Positions 1-7,280 of a DNA stretch of 7,280 nt are shown one piece after another. The notes beneath the pieces were generated by a model that made no database searches, had not been told where the DNA came from, and saw only the letters and a program-made list of their open reading frames with translations. Position numbers and translations under genes: made by a program. This DNA comes from Deltaproteobacteria bacterium (GTDB taxonomy: Bacteria; Desulfobacterota_B; Binatia; Binatales; Binataceae): the NCBI GenBank assembly GCA_021827465.1, contig JAKAVX010000121.1:1-7280 (forward strand), written 5' to 3'. Position 1 is the first letter of the stretch; every line of letters begins with the position of its first letter.

Positions 1-474
1 AATCCCGCGCTCAGCAAGTTCACGATCACGCCGAAATTCGCCGGCAGGCTCGCCTCGATTGAGAATGTGACTGCCTTCAAGAAGGTTCTCACCGACCTTC
101 AGCATCTGGAAGCGCTGTACGATGAGGTCGGCGGCCGCGCCGATATCTACAACACCTTCCGGGCGCTGCTGGCGGGCCTCATGCTTGGCGCCGCCGGCGG
201 CTTCATCAATATCTTCGCCGTGCCGGCCGCGGCCGCGCTAAACCGCGCGTTAAAGGCGCGCGACTTCGAACGCGCCGAGGAGATCCAACGCCGGCTCAAC
301 CGATGCTTTCCGCGCGGCGGCGAAGAAACGCTCGGCCATCTCGGCACCACCAAGGTGACGGCTTCGGTTGTGACCGGAATCGAGATGGGACCGGCGCGCC
401 CGCCGTACATGGCTCCGGCGGATGCGGCCGAACGGCTCAAGCTTCGCCTTCCGGCGCTGATGGAGGTGATTTGA
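1..474 (+). CDS. DapA/DHDPS-superfamily lyase or hydratase-aldolase, C-terminal part (5' end outside window)
   Basis: The reading frame is open from the first base, so the gene starts left of the window; the GTG at 67 is an internal valine, not a start. The visible ~157 residues match the C-terminal half of class I (Schiff-base) TIM-barrel enzymes of the dihydrodipicolinate synthase/N-acetylneuraminate lyase superfamily. The segment PKFAGRLASIENVTAFKK lines up with the E. coli DapA stretch around its catalytic lysine, which places the Schiff-base Lys at codon 79-81. Downstream are the family's glycine-rich strand (LGAAGGFIN), an A-x-x-P helix start, an amphipathic helix (ARDFERAEEIQRRL), and a final K-x(n)-G-x-x-x-G-x-x-R-P-P segment. 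The TGA stop (472-474) directly touches the next gene's ATG. The neighbouring flavin monooxygenase suggests catabolism rather than lysine synthesis; NahE-type hydratase-aldolases of aromatic degradation belong to this superfamily. The substrate cannot be told from the fragment. Confidence 0.86.
   Translation, partial: NPALSKFTITPKFAGRLASIENVTAFKKVLTDLQHLEALYDEVGGRADIYNTFRALLAGLMLGAAGGFINIFAVPAAAALNRALKARDFERAEEIQRRLNRCFPRGGEETLGHLGTTKVTASVVTGIEMGPARPPYMAPADAAERLKLRLPALMEVI
462..466 (+). promoter_or_regulatory. Shine-Dalgarno for the HpaB-type monooxygenase gene
   Basis: A perfect GGAGG lies inside the last codons of the upstream lyase gene, 8 bases before the ATG at 475. It fixes the start of the monooxygenase and, with the stop and start codons directly adjacent, indicates translational coupling of the two genes. 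Confidence 0.8.
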
Positions 475-1917
475 ATGGGTGCGCGGTCGGGCAACAACTA
501 CCTGTCCTCGCTGAAGAAGCTCAACGCCGACATCTGGATCGGCGGTATCCGCGTCACCGACGTCACCGCGCATCCCGCCTTTCGCAACTGCGCGCGCTCG
601 ATCGCCTCGCTCTATGACATGCAGGCGGAGCGTCCCGAGCACATGACCTATCGCACCGACGACGGCGGACGGGCCGGCCTTTCGTTCATCCATCCCAAGA
701 GCGCCGAAGACGTGCGCAAGCGCGGCCGCATGATGAAGACGTGGGCCGATTGGGGATGTGGGATGCTCGGGCGCACACCCGATTACCTGAACGTGAGTAT
801 TGCCGCGATGGCGGCCGCGCATGAGTTCTTTGCGGCGAGCGACAAGCGCTTCGGAGCCAATGTCGCCGCTTATTACGCCGAAGCCCGCAATCATGACTGG
901 TGCGCGACCCATACGCTGATCAATCCGCGCACCAGCAGGGCCGCGGGATGGGCGGGCCATACCGACGCCCAACTTGCGCTCCGAGTGGTAGAGCGCGGCG
1001 CCGACGGCATAGTCGTGAACGGATGCCGGATGCTCGCGACGCTCGCGCCGCTTTCCGAGGAATTGCTGGTGTTCCCCTCGACCGTGCTTCGCGCGGAACC
1101 GGCGGCCGAGCCGTTCGCGCTCGCCTTTGCGATTCCGTGCAACGCGCGCGGGCTCAGATTCATCTGCCGCGACTCCTTCGACCCGGGCCGCTCGCGTTTC
1201 GATTATCCGCTTTCGTCGCGCTTCGAGGAGATGGACTGCGTCGCGATTTTCGACAACGTGCGGGTTCCGTGGGAGCGCGTCTTCCTGTGCGGCGACGTCG
1301 CGCGATGCAACGCGCTTTACGCCGACACCGACGCAGTGGTGCACATGATGCACCAGGTGGCGGTCAAAAACCTCGCGAAGTCCGAGTTCATGCTGGGACT
1401 GGCGGTCAGGATCGCGCAGGTTTCCGATTCGCTCAGCCTCCAGCATGTTCGCGAGCGGCTGGCCGAGATGATCACGACCACCGAAGTGATGCGTTCGTGC
1501 CTGCGCGCATCGGAGGCCGACGCGCATAAGGACGCCCGCGGCGTATTCATGCCGGCGCGCCCGCCGCTGGACGCGGCGCGCAATCTCTTTCCGCGCCTTT
1601 ATCCGCGCCTAGTCGAGATAATCCAGCTCAACAGCTCATCGCATCTGATGGCCACGCCGTCGGAGGCCGACTTCGAAAGCGCCCTGCGCCCTCATATCGA
1701 GCGCTACTACGCCGCGGCCGACGCCGAGGCGAACGAACGCGTCGCTCTTTACCGTCTTGCCTGGGACGCGGCCGGGAGCGCATTCGCCGGCCGCCAGGTC
1801 CTGTACGAGCGGTTCTTTTTCGGCGACCCGGTCAGGATGGCGAGCGCGCTCGTGGACAACACCGAACTCGAGCCGTTGGTCGAGCGAGTCAAAAACTTTC
1901 TCAAGCGCACCGATTAA
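475..1917 (+). CDS. HpaB-family FADH2-dependent aromatic hydroxylase (4-hydroxyphenylacetate 3-monooxygenase type, oxygenase component)
   Basis: This 480-residue protein resembles HpaB/PvcC-type oxygenases, which use FADH2 from a separate reductase and O2 to hydroxylate phenols, commonly at the ortho position. Recognisable blocks are the N-terminal Y-L-x-S-L helix and the V-T-D-V-T-x-H-P-A-F-R-N segment (28-38), GRTPDY at 99-104, HTLINP at 146-151, DYPLSSRF at 243-250 followed by the FDNVRVPWERV strand, and a C-terminal WDAAGSAFAGR helix (430-440). Arg100, Tyr104 and His146 correspond to residues reported at the active site of Thermus HpaB (Arg100, Tyr104, His142). The length fits the short (~480 aa) bacterial class rather than the 520 aa E. 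coli enzyme. The related 4-hydroxybutyryl-CoA dehydratases carry [4Fe-4S] ligands (Cys99, Cys103, His292, Cys299). Here the three cysteines are not at equivalent positions, which favours a flavin monooxygenase. No HpaC-like reductase lies in the window. The substrate is unknown, since HpaB paralogues also act on chlorophenols and other phenolics. Confidence 0.93.
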   Translation: MGARSGNNYLSSLKKLNADIWIGGIRVTDVTAHPAFRNCARSIASLYDMQAERPEHMTYRTDDGGRAGLSFIHPKSAEDVRKRGRMMKTWADWGCGMLGRTPDYLNVSIAAMAAAHEFFAASDKRFGANVAAYYAEARNHDWCATHTLINPRTSRAAGWAGHTDAQLALRVVERGADGIVVNGCRMLATLAPLSEELLVFPSTVLRAEPAAEPFALAFAIPCNARGLRFICRDSFDPGRSRFDYPLSSRFEEMDCVAIFDNVRVPWERVFLCGDVARCNALYADTDAVVHMMHQVAVKNLAKSEFMLGLAVRIAQVSDSLSLQHVRERLAEMITTTEVMRSCLRASEADAHKDARGVFMPARPPLDAARNLFPRLYPRLVEIIQLNSSSHLMATPSEADFESALRPHIERYYAAADAEANERVALYRLAWDAAGSAFAGRQVLYERFFFGDPVRMASALVDNTELEPLVERVKNFLKRTD

Positions 1918-1953
1918 ACTCATAGCCGACAAGCCGATGCCTTTTCAGGCCTG

Positions 1954-1989
1954 CCCGCGCTCGCTATGGTCATCGGGCTATGGCGCGGG
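1954..1989 (+). promoter_or_regulatory. Possible hairpin enclosing the trmB start codon
   Basis: CCCGCGC (1954-1960) and GCGCGGG (1983-1989) are exact reverse complements, with possible G-U pairs extending both ends. The loop would hold the region before trmB and its ATG (1980-1982), and the 3' arm covers codons 2-4. No Shine-Dalgarno is evident in the loop. A 7-bp GC arm can arise by chance in such GC-rich DNA, so a regulatory role is only a suggestion. Confidence 0.25.
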
Positions 1990-2657
1990 TGCGCAAGGCT
2001 GGACGGTTGTGGAACGATCCGCGCGCGATTGAGTCCGCGCGCCGCGTGATGGTCCCGAGAGACGGGCCCGTCTTCACGATCGATCCGCGGCAAATCTTTG
2101 ACCGCGCAGCGCCTTTGGAAGTCGAGATCGGAGCCGGACACGGCGATTTCATAATCGGGCGCGCGGCGGCAAATCCCGAACGCAATTTTCTCGCGGTGGA
2201 GCGGTCGGGAACAATCGGGCAATTGCTGGCCGTGCGATGCGGCCGGGCGGGACTGGAAAATCTGCGGGTCGCGCCCATGGATGCACGCACGCTGGTCAAC
2301 CTGATGCTGCCGGACACAAGCGTTGACGCTTTCCACGTGTATTTTCCCGATCCGTGGCCCAAGAGCCATCAGGTCAAGCATCGCCTGTTCGCGCCGTCCT
2401 TTGTGCGTGGCCTCATACGCACGCTCAAACCGGCAGGCGTGGTGTATGTTGCGACCGACGTGCCGCAATGGGCGGCTGAGATGTTCGAACGGTTGGAGAC
2501 CGCGGGTTTCAGGCAAACCGCCGAGCAGGCGCCGGGCGTGACTCTCACCGGGTTCGCGCGCAAGTATCTCGCACTGGGAAAGAGCTTGTTTTCCGGGGGC
2601 TTTGAACTTATTCAACAGGAACTCCCAACCGCTCTGACGGCGCCCTGGAGAACTTAA
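1980..2657 (+). CDS. trmB: tRNA (guanine-N7-)-methyltransferase TrmB
   Basis: TrmB transfers a methyl group from S-adenosylmethionine to N7 of G46 in the variable loop of tRNAs, in the cytoplasm. The 225-residue product has the class I methyltransferase fold. It shows a SAM-binding motif EIGAGHGDF (49-57), an acidic residue after strand 2 (Glu74 in AVERS), Asp101 after strand 3, the family signature FPDPWPKSHQVKHRL (122-136), and TD at 159-160. The N-terminal V-R-K-A-G-R-L resembles the V-R-R-E-G-R-L of E. coli TrmB, which supports the ATG at 1980. No other start codon lies between it and the in-frame stop at 1923. No clear Shine-Dalgarno precedes it. One oddity: the conserved C-terminal T-x-F/Y-E motif reads TGFA (190-193), so the usual Glu is Ala. 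The gene follows the monooxygenase by 62 bases, with no convincing promoter or terminator between them. Confidence 0.97.
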   Translation: MARVRKAGRLWNDPRAIESARRVMVPRDGPVFTIDPRQIFDRAAPLEVEIGAGHGDFIIGRAAANPERNFLAVERSGTIGQLLAVRCGRAGLENLRVAPMDARTLVNLMLPDTSVDAFHVYFPDPWPKSHQVKHRLFAPSFVRGLIRTLKPAGVVYVATDVPQWAAEMFERLETAGFRQTAEQAPGVTLTGFARKYLALGKSLFSGGFELIQQELPTALTAPWRT

Positions 2658-2718
2658 ATTCCGAAGGCCTAAGCTTGCGCGTTTAAGAATTAACGTTTAC
2701 TTTAATAAAAGCCCCACC
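2658..2718 (+). promoter_or_regulatory. AT-rich intergenic stretch, probable bamD promoter region
   Basis: This 61-base gap is conspicuously AT-rich against the GC-rich surroundings, especially 2681-2710. It contains TTTAAT (2701-2706, five of six bases of TATAAT) and TACTTT (2698-2703), the latter 17 bases downstream of a TTGCGC (2675-2680). The pairings are imperfect, so the exact elements are uncertain. If TTTAAT is the -10, the transcript would begin almost at the ATG (2719), giving a nearly leaderless mRNA; this would fit the absence of a purine-rich Shine-Dalgarno before bamD. Confidence 0.33.
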
Positions 2719-4038
2719 ATGAGGCGTTTAGGACTGATTCTGGCGGTCTGCGTGTTCTCGGCCGCGCTGGCGGGGTGCAGTCTCCGCACACCTCCCCAGA
2801 GCGAAGATTACTACGCTCAGGGGCAGTTGGATTTCGCCAACGCCGATTACAACGCCGCTATCGAGAATTACCAGCACCTGGTCGATCGATTCCCCTTCAG
2901 CCCGTACGTCGAAGACGCGGAGCTAAAGATCGGACTCGCGCACTTCAAGATGCATCAGTATGCCGAGGCGGTCGCCTCGCTCGACGACTTCCAACGGATG
3001 CATCCCACCAGCAAGAGCCTGGACCTGGTCTCGTACTACATCGCGACGAGCTACTTCAGGCAGATAGGCCGCAGCGATCAGGACCAGACTGCCGCCCAGC
3101 GCGCACTTGGTTATTTCGAGGAGCTCCAGCAGCGTTATCCCGAAAGCGACTTCGCCGAGCTCTCGCGCGAGAAGGCCGAAACCTGCCGCGAGATGCTCGC
3201 GCGGCACGAGAAGTATATCGGCGATTTCTATTTCAAGCGGGCCAATTTCCGCGCCGCCGAATCGCGCTACGCCGAACTCATGCAGAAGTATCCGAATACG
3301 CCCGTAGCACCGTCGGCGCTATGGGACCTCGGTGTCGCGCTCGAAAAGGAAGGCAAGAAATACTCCGCGGCGCAGGCATTCGCCGCGATGGTGTCGCACT
3401 ATCCGCAGACTCAGTACGCGAACCAGGCCAAAGACCAGCTTAACAAGCTCCGGCAGCCGGTCGACAACGAGCAAGATCCGCTCACGCTGGTGCTGGCCGA
3501 GAATGGCTACGGCGAAGACCTGTCGGGCAACAACCAGGTGGTGGTGCGTCAGGCGCAGCAGGATGGAGCCTCGAGTTCGGATGACCCGGTTTACTCCAAC
3601 GGCCTTCCCAATCTCTCGCGCGCGCTTCAGAAAAAACCGAGCGCAAAAGCTTCGAGCAGCGCCGCGGACCAATCAGCGCCCGCGTTGCTGAAAACCGTGC
3701 GCCTCGCCTCGTCCAATCCGCCGCTTTCGGTCATCTTCGATCTGACCCGCCCGGTCAAGTACGAAAAGCGTATCGAGAACGGCCCCGGTTACTCGACCTT
3801 GACCCTGCTGCTCAAGGGCGTGCACCCCGAGCGCGGGCTGCAGCGCCACGTGGTGTTCGACCGCTCGATCTTCAAAGACTGCAATATCTCGACCGATCCG
3901 CAGGGAACCGTCGTCACCGTCAACACCGTGCCGGTCGCCAATTACGCTGTCGTACCGTTGGAAAGCCCCGCACGCTTGCTCGTCACCTTCACGCCTGAGG
4001 CCAGCGCGAGCAACGACGTCCAAAATTCCGGATACTAA
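2719..4038 (+). CDS. bamD: Outer-membrane assembly lipoprotein BamD with C-terminal AMIN-like extension
   Basis: BamD is the TPR lipoprotein of the Bam complex, which inserts beta-barrel proteins into the outer membrane from the periplasm. The product starts with a basic N-terminus, a hydrophobic segment (4-19) and a lipobox L-A-G-C with Cys20 as the lipidated residue. Ser at +2 fits outer-membrane sorting. Residues about 29-243 hold five TPR-like repeats with BamD hallmarks: DYNAAIENYQHLVDRFPFSPY (44-63, first repeat), a DQDQTAAQRAL segment (120-130), and ARHEKYIGDFYFKRANFRAAE (161-181). BamD is normally about 240-280 residues; this protein has 439. The extra part is a Ser/Ala/Gln/Asp-rich linker (about 244-322) and a beta-rich region (about 324-426). 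In that region SVIFDLTRPVKYEK and a later V-V-T-V...Y-A-V-V-P-L-E-S-P-A-R-L-L-V strand pair resemble the two halves of an AMIN domain, as found before cell-wall amidases and in secretins. The BamD assignment is strong; the AMIN assignment is by eye. An upstream AT-rich gap suggests its own promoter. Confidence 0.9.
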   Translation: MRRLGLILAVCVFSAALAGCSLRTPPQSEDYYAQGQLDFANADYNAAIENYQHLVDRFPFSPYVEDAELKIGLAHFKMHQYAEAVASLDDFQRMHPTSKSLDLVSYYIATSYFRQIGRSDQDQTAAQRALGYFEELQQRYPESDFAELSREKAETCREMLARHEKYIGDFYFKRANFRAAESRYAELMQKYPNTPVAPSALWDLGVALEKEGKKYSAAQAFAAMVSHYPQTQYANQAKDQLNKLRQPVDNEQDPLTLVLAENGYGEDLSGNNQVVVRQAQQDGASSSDDPVYSNGLPNLSRALQKKPSAKASSSAADQSAPALLKTVRLASSNPPLSVIFDLTRPVKYEKRIENGPGYSTLTLLLKGVHPERGLQRHVVFDRSIFKDCNISTDPQGTVVTVNTVPVANYAVVPLESPARLLVTFTPEASASNDVQNSGY

Positions 4039-4110
4039 AAGCTGATACGCCGGGCCCGGCTCCTTGAGCGCGCGAAAATCGGCGTCTGGGGAACGACGGG
4101 CGAACTTTGT
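4039..4110. other. Convergent intergenic gap between bamD and the M20 hydrolase gene
   Basis: These 72 bases separate two genes that end toward each other, so termination is expected here on both strands. A perfect 12-base palindrome GCCGGGCCCGGC (4049-4060) is followed by a short GCTC-CTT-GAGC stem-loop (4059-4069). Neither is followed by a T-run on either strand, so no intrinsic terminator can be called; Rho-dependent termination is possible. Confidence 0.4.
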
Positions 4111-5400
4111 CTATTCGAATACGTCCTCGAAGCCGAGCGCAAGGAAGTTCAGCACCACCTCGGCATAGACCTTCAATCCCCAATAAAAGCCCTCAACCGG
4201 CAGCCGCTCGTCGTTGGAGTGATAGAGCGAGCCGAACGGAATATGCGGCTCGAGCTTGACCGGTGCGAAGCCGTAACACGCGGCTCCGAGCTTCGCATAG
4301 AATTTGTTGTCGGTTGCCCCCGGAATCATCCATGGAATCGCCCGCGCGCCAGGGTCCGCGGCTTCAAGCTTCGCCCGCATCAGATGGAAGAGTGGCGTAT
4401 CGGGGTTGGTTTCGGCGGGCGGAGCGGTTTTGACCAGCTCGAAGCTCGGCTCCGAGCCGACGATCGCTCGGAGTTCAGCCATGAAGCTCTCCGGATCCTC
4501 GCCGGGCAGCGTGCGCCCGTCGAGAATAACGCTGGCCTCGCCCGGAATGACGTTGTCTTTGTAGCCGGCGCGCAGGATGGTGGGCGTCACAGTATTCGCG
4601 AGCATCGGGCGGAACACACCCGGAGGCGCGTCGGCGGGGATACCGAGCGTTTCGAACATCTCTTTCATTAAAGGCGTATACCGCTGGCGCATCGGGGTCC
4701 TGACGATTTTCGTGATGAACTCGCTCATCTTCGCAATCGCCGTATCCTCGCGCGGCACCGAGCCGTGTCCAGGCTGCCCGCTGACGGTCATTTTCACGGT
4801 CACAAAGCCCTTCTCTGCCACCTGGATCGGATAGAAGCGCGTGCTTCCCAGGTGCACCGTAAAACCGCCGACCTCGTTCAGCACGAATCCCGCGCGCACC
4901 AGTTCGGGATGACGCTCGACCAGGAACTTCGCGCCGTAGTCGGATCCCGCCTCTTCGTCGGCCACCGCCGCCAGGATCAGGTCGCGCTCCGGCTTCACGC
5001 CCGAGCGCTTGAGCGCGCACATCACGAGCACATCCATCGCGCACTTCGCCTTCATGTCGATCGCGCCGCGGCCCCATACGCAATCGTCGGCGATATCGGC
5101 GCTGAACGGCGGCCGGCTCCACTTGCCGGCCTCTACCGGCACCACGTCGGTGTGCGAGGAGATCAGCAGCGGAGGCTTCGACGAATCGCGTCCCTTGATG
5201 CGTGAGACGAGATTCGCGCGGGTGGGATTGCTCTCGATAACGGTGCTTTCGATTCCGTCGCGGGCCAGCGCCGCCGCCAGATAGTCGACCGCGATTCGCT
5301 CATTTCCAGGCGGATTGCTGGTGTCGAGCCTGATCAGGTCGCGCAGCGCCTTGAGCGCGTAGTCCTTCGCCTTGTCCCACTGCGTCTTCATCGCTTTCAT
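4111..5400 (-). CDS. M20-family zinc metallohydrolase (peptidase/deacylase, ArgE/DapE/carboxypeptidase-like)
   Basis: This 429-residue protein belongs to the M20 di-zinc hydrolases, which cleave amide bonds in dipeptides, N-acyl amino acids or related compounds. Counting from the ATG at 5400, the full metal and catalytic set is present: His83 and catalytic Asp85 in SHTDVVP, bridging Asp115 in GRGAIDMK, catalytic Glu149 and ligand Glu150 in ADEEAG, acidic ligand Glu176 in NEVGG, and His394 in LYHSNDER. The lid-domain PGHGS (His212) and the DGRTLPG segment (295-301) are also present. There is no signal peptide, so a cytoplasmic enzyme is expected. By eye it is nearest the carboxypeptidase S/aminoacylase-like branch rather than strict DapE or ArgE; the substrate is not predictable. 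Start choice: ATG at 5400 lies one base after an 8-G tract. An in-frame ATG at 5391 has better spacing (10 bases) from that tract and is equally possible. A GTG at 5445 would add an unconserved, poorly supported leader. Confidence 0.93.
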   Translation of the reverse strand: MKAMKTQWDKAKDYALKALRDLIRLDTSNPPGNERIAVDYLAAALARDGIESTVIESNPTRANLVSRIKGRDSSKPPLLISSHTDVVPVEAGKWSRPPFSADIADDCVWGRGAIDMKAKCAMDVLVMCALKRSGVKPERDLILAAVADEEAGSDYGAKFLVERHPELVRAGFVLNEVGGFTVHLGSTRFYPIQVAEKGFVTVKMTVSGQPGHGSVPREDTAIAKMSEFITKIVRTPMRQRYTPLMKEMFETLGIPADAPPGVFRPMLANTVTPTILRAGYKDNVIPGEASVILDGRTLPGEDPESFMAELRAIVGSEPSFELVKTAPPAETNPDTPLFHLMRAKLEAADPGARAIPWMIPGATDNKFYAKLGAACYGFAPVKLEPHIPFGSLYHSNDERLPVEGFYWGLKVYAEVVLNFLALGFEDVFE

Positions 5401-5401
5401 T

Positions 5402-5409
5402 CCCCCCCC
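5402..5409 (-). promoter_or_regulatory. G8 tract serving as probable ribosome binding site of the M20 gene
   Basis: On the minus strand eight consecutive Gs, then one A, precede the ATG at 5400. The tract is the only purine-rich Shine-Dalgarno-like element near the start. It sits too close for ideal use with 5400 unless its 5' part pairs, and at a normal distance from the second ATG at 5391. Confidence 0.4.
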
Positions 5410-5499
5410 ACGAGCGTCACGATTGCGGCCTATTACAACTTGCACAACCCGATTTGGGAGTCGATGCGCAGGCGCGGCGACGAAAGACCCGTCCCCCTG
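5410..5499 (-). other. Gap between the ATPase and M20 genes
   Basis: This stretch follows the ATPase stop on the minus strand and leads to the M20 gene. A TGTAAT (five of six -10 bases) lies near 5431-5436 on the minus strand, but no matching -35 element is at the right distance, and no hairpin with a T-run is seen. The M20 gene could therefore be read through from the ATPase gene or have a weak promoter of its own; the sequence does not decide. Confidence 0.3.

Positions 5500-7280
<1,781 letters not shown>

Noticed and set aside
67..69. GTG as a possible start for the first gene
   Set aside because: The frame continues upstream with residues that align to the DapA region before the catalytic lysine; starting here would delete most of the TIM barrel.
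565..1370. Possible [4Fe-4S] 4-hydroxybutyryl-CoA dehydratase instead of a monooxygenase
   Set aside because: The Cys-x3-Cys pair and the His-x6-Cys ligands are not present at the aligned positions, while GRTPDY and DYPLSSRF match HpaB oxygenases.
250..1527. Long minus-strand open frame (425 codons) opposite the lyase and monooxygenase genes
   Set aside because: It overlaps a clear HpaB-family gene on the other strand, has a His/Arg-rich composition typical of antisense frames in GC-rich DNA, and shows no family motif.
900..1529. Second plus-strand frame (209 codons) inside the monooxygenase gene
   Set aside because: It is very Arg-rich, and the frame at 475-1917 carries all recognisable HpaB motifs.
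4049..4069. Palindrome GCCGGGCCCGGC and adjacent small stem as an intrinsic terminator
   Set aside because: The palindrome leaves almost no room for a loop, the second stem is only 4 bp, and no T-run follows on either strand.

Overview
The window is GC-rich and densely coding, with strong G/C bias at third codon positions. It comes from a diderm (Gram-negative) bacterium, because it encodes a BamD-type outer-membrane assembly lipoprotein with a signal peptide and lipobox. The mix of genes (HpaB-family flavin monooxygenase, DapA-superfamily aldolase, M20 hydrolase, Ca2+-type P-ATPase, BamD with a C-terminal AMIN-like module) suggests a soil or sediment lineage of deltaproteobacterial, Binatota or acidobacterial type. 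That placement is inference; no marker here fixes the taxon.

Layout. Positions 1-1917 (+) hold the 3' part of a DapA/DHDPS-superfamily lyase gene. It abuts, with no spacer, a complete HpaB-type flavin-dependent monooxygenase gene with a good Shine-Dalgarno, so the two form a translationally linked pair that probably belongs to a catabolic cluster extending left of the window. Positions 1980-2657 (+) are trmB (tRNA m7G46 methyltransferase). Positions 2658-2718 are an AT-rich gap that probably holds a promoter. Positions 2719-4038 (+) are an enlarged bamD whose product is about 190 residues longer than usual. A 72-base gap then separates this block from two minus-strand genes pointing toward it: an M20 metallohydrolase (4111-5400) and, upstream of it on that strand, a SERCA-like P-type ATPase (5500 to the right edge, N-terminus cut off).

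How the genes relate. The lyase and monooxygenase plausibly act in one pathway for aromatic or phenolic compounds. trmB and bamD are housekeeping genes (tRNA modification, outer-membrane protein insertion) that lie on the same strand but appear to be separately promoted. The ATPase and M20 genes are co-directional with a 99-base gap and could share a transcript, but no functional link between them is visible. No mobile element, RNA gene, CRISPR array or defence system was found. The most unusual item is the BamD-AMIN domain combination. Lesser points are a TrmB with an altered C-terminal T-x-F-E motif, a hairpin plus direct repeat around the trmB start, and an 8-G tract just before the M20 start.
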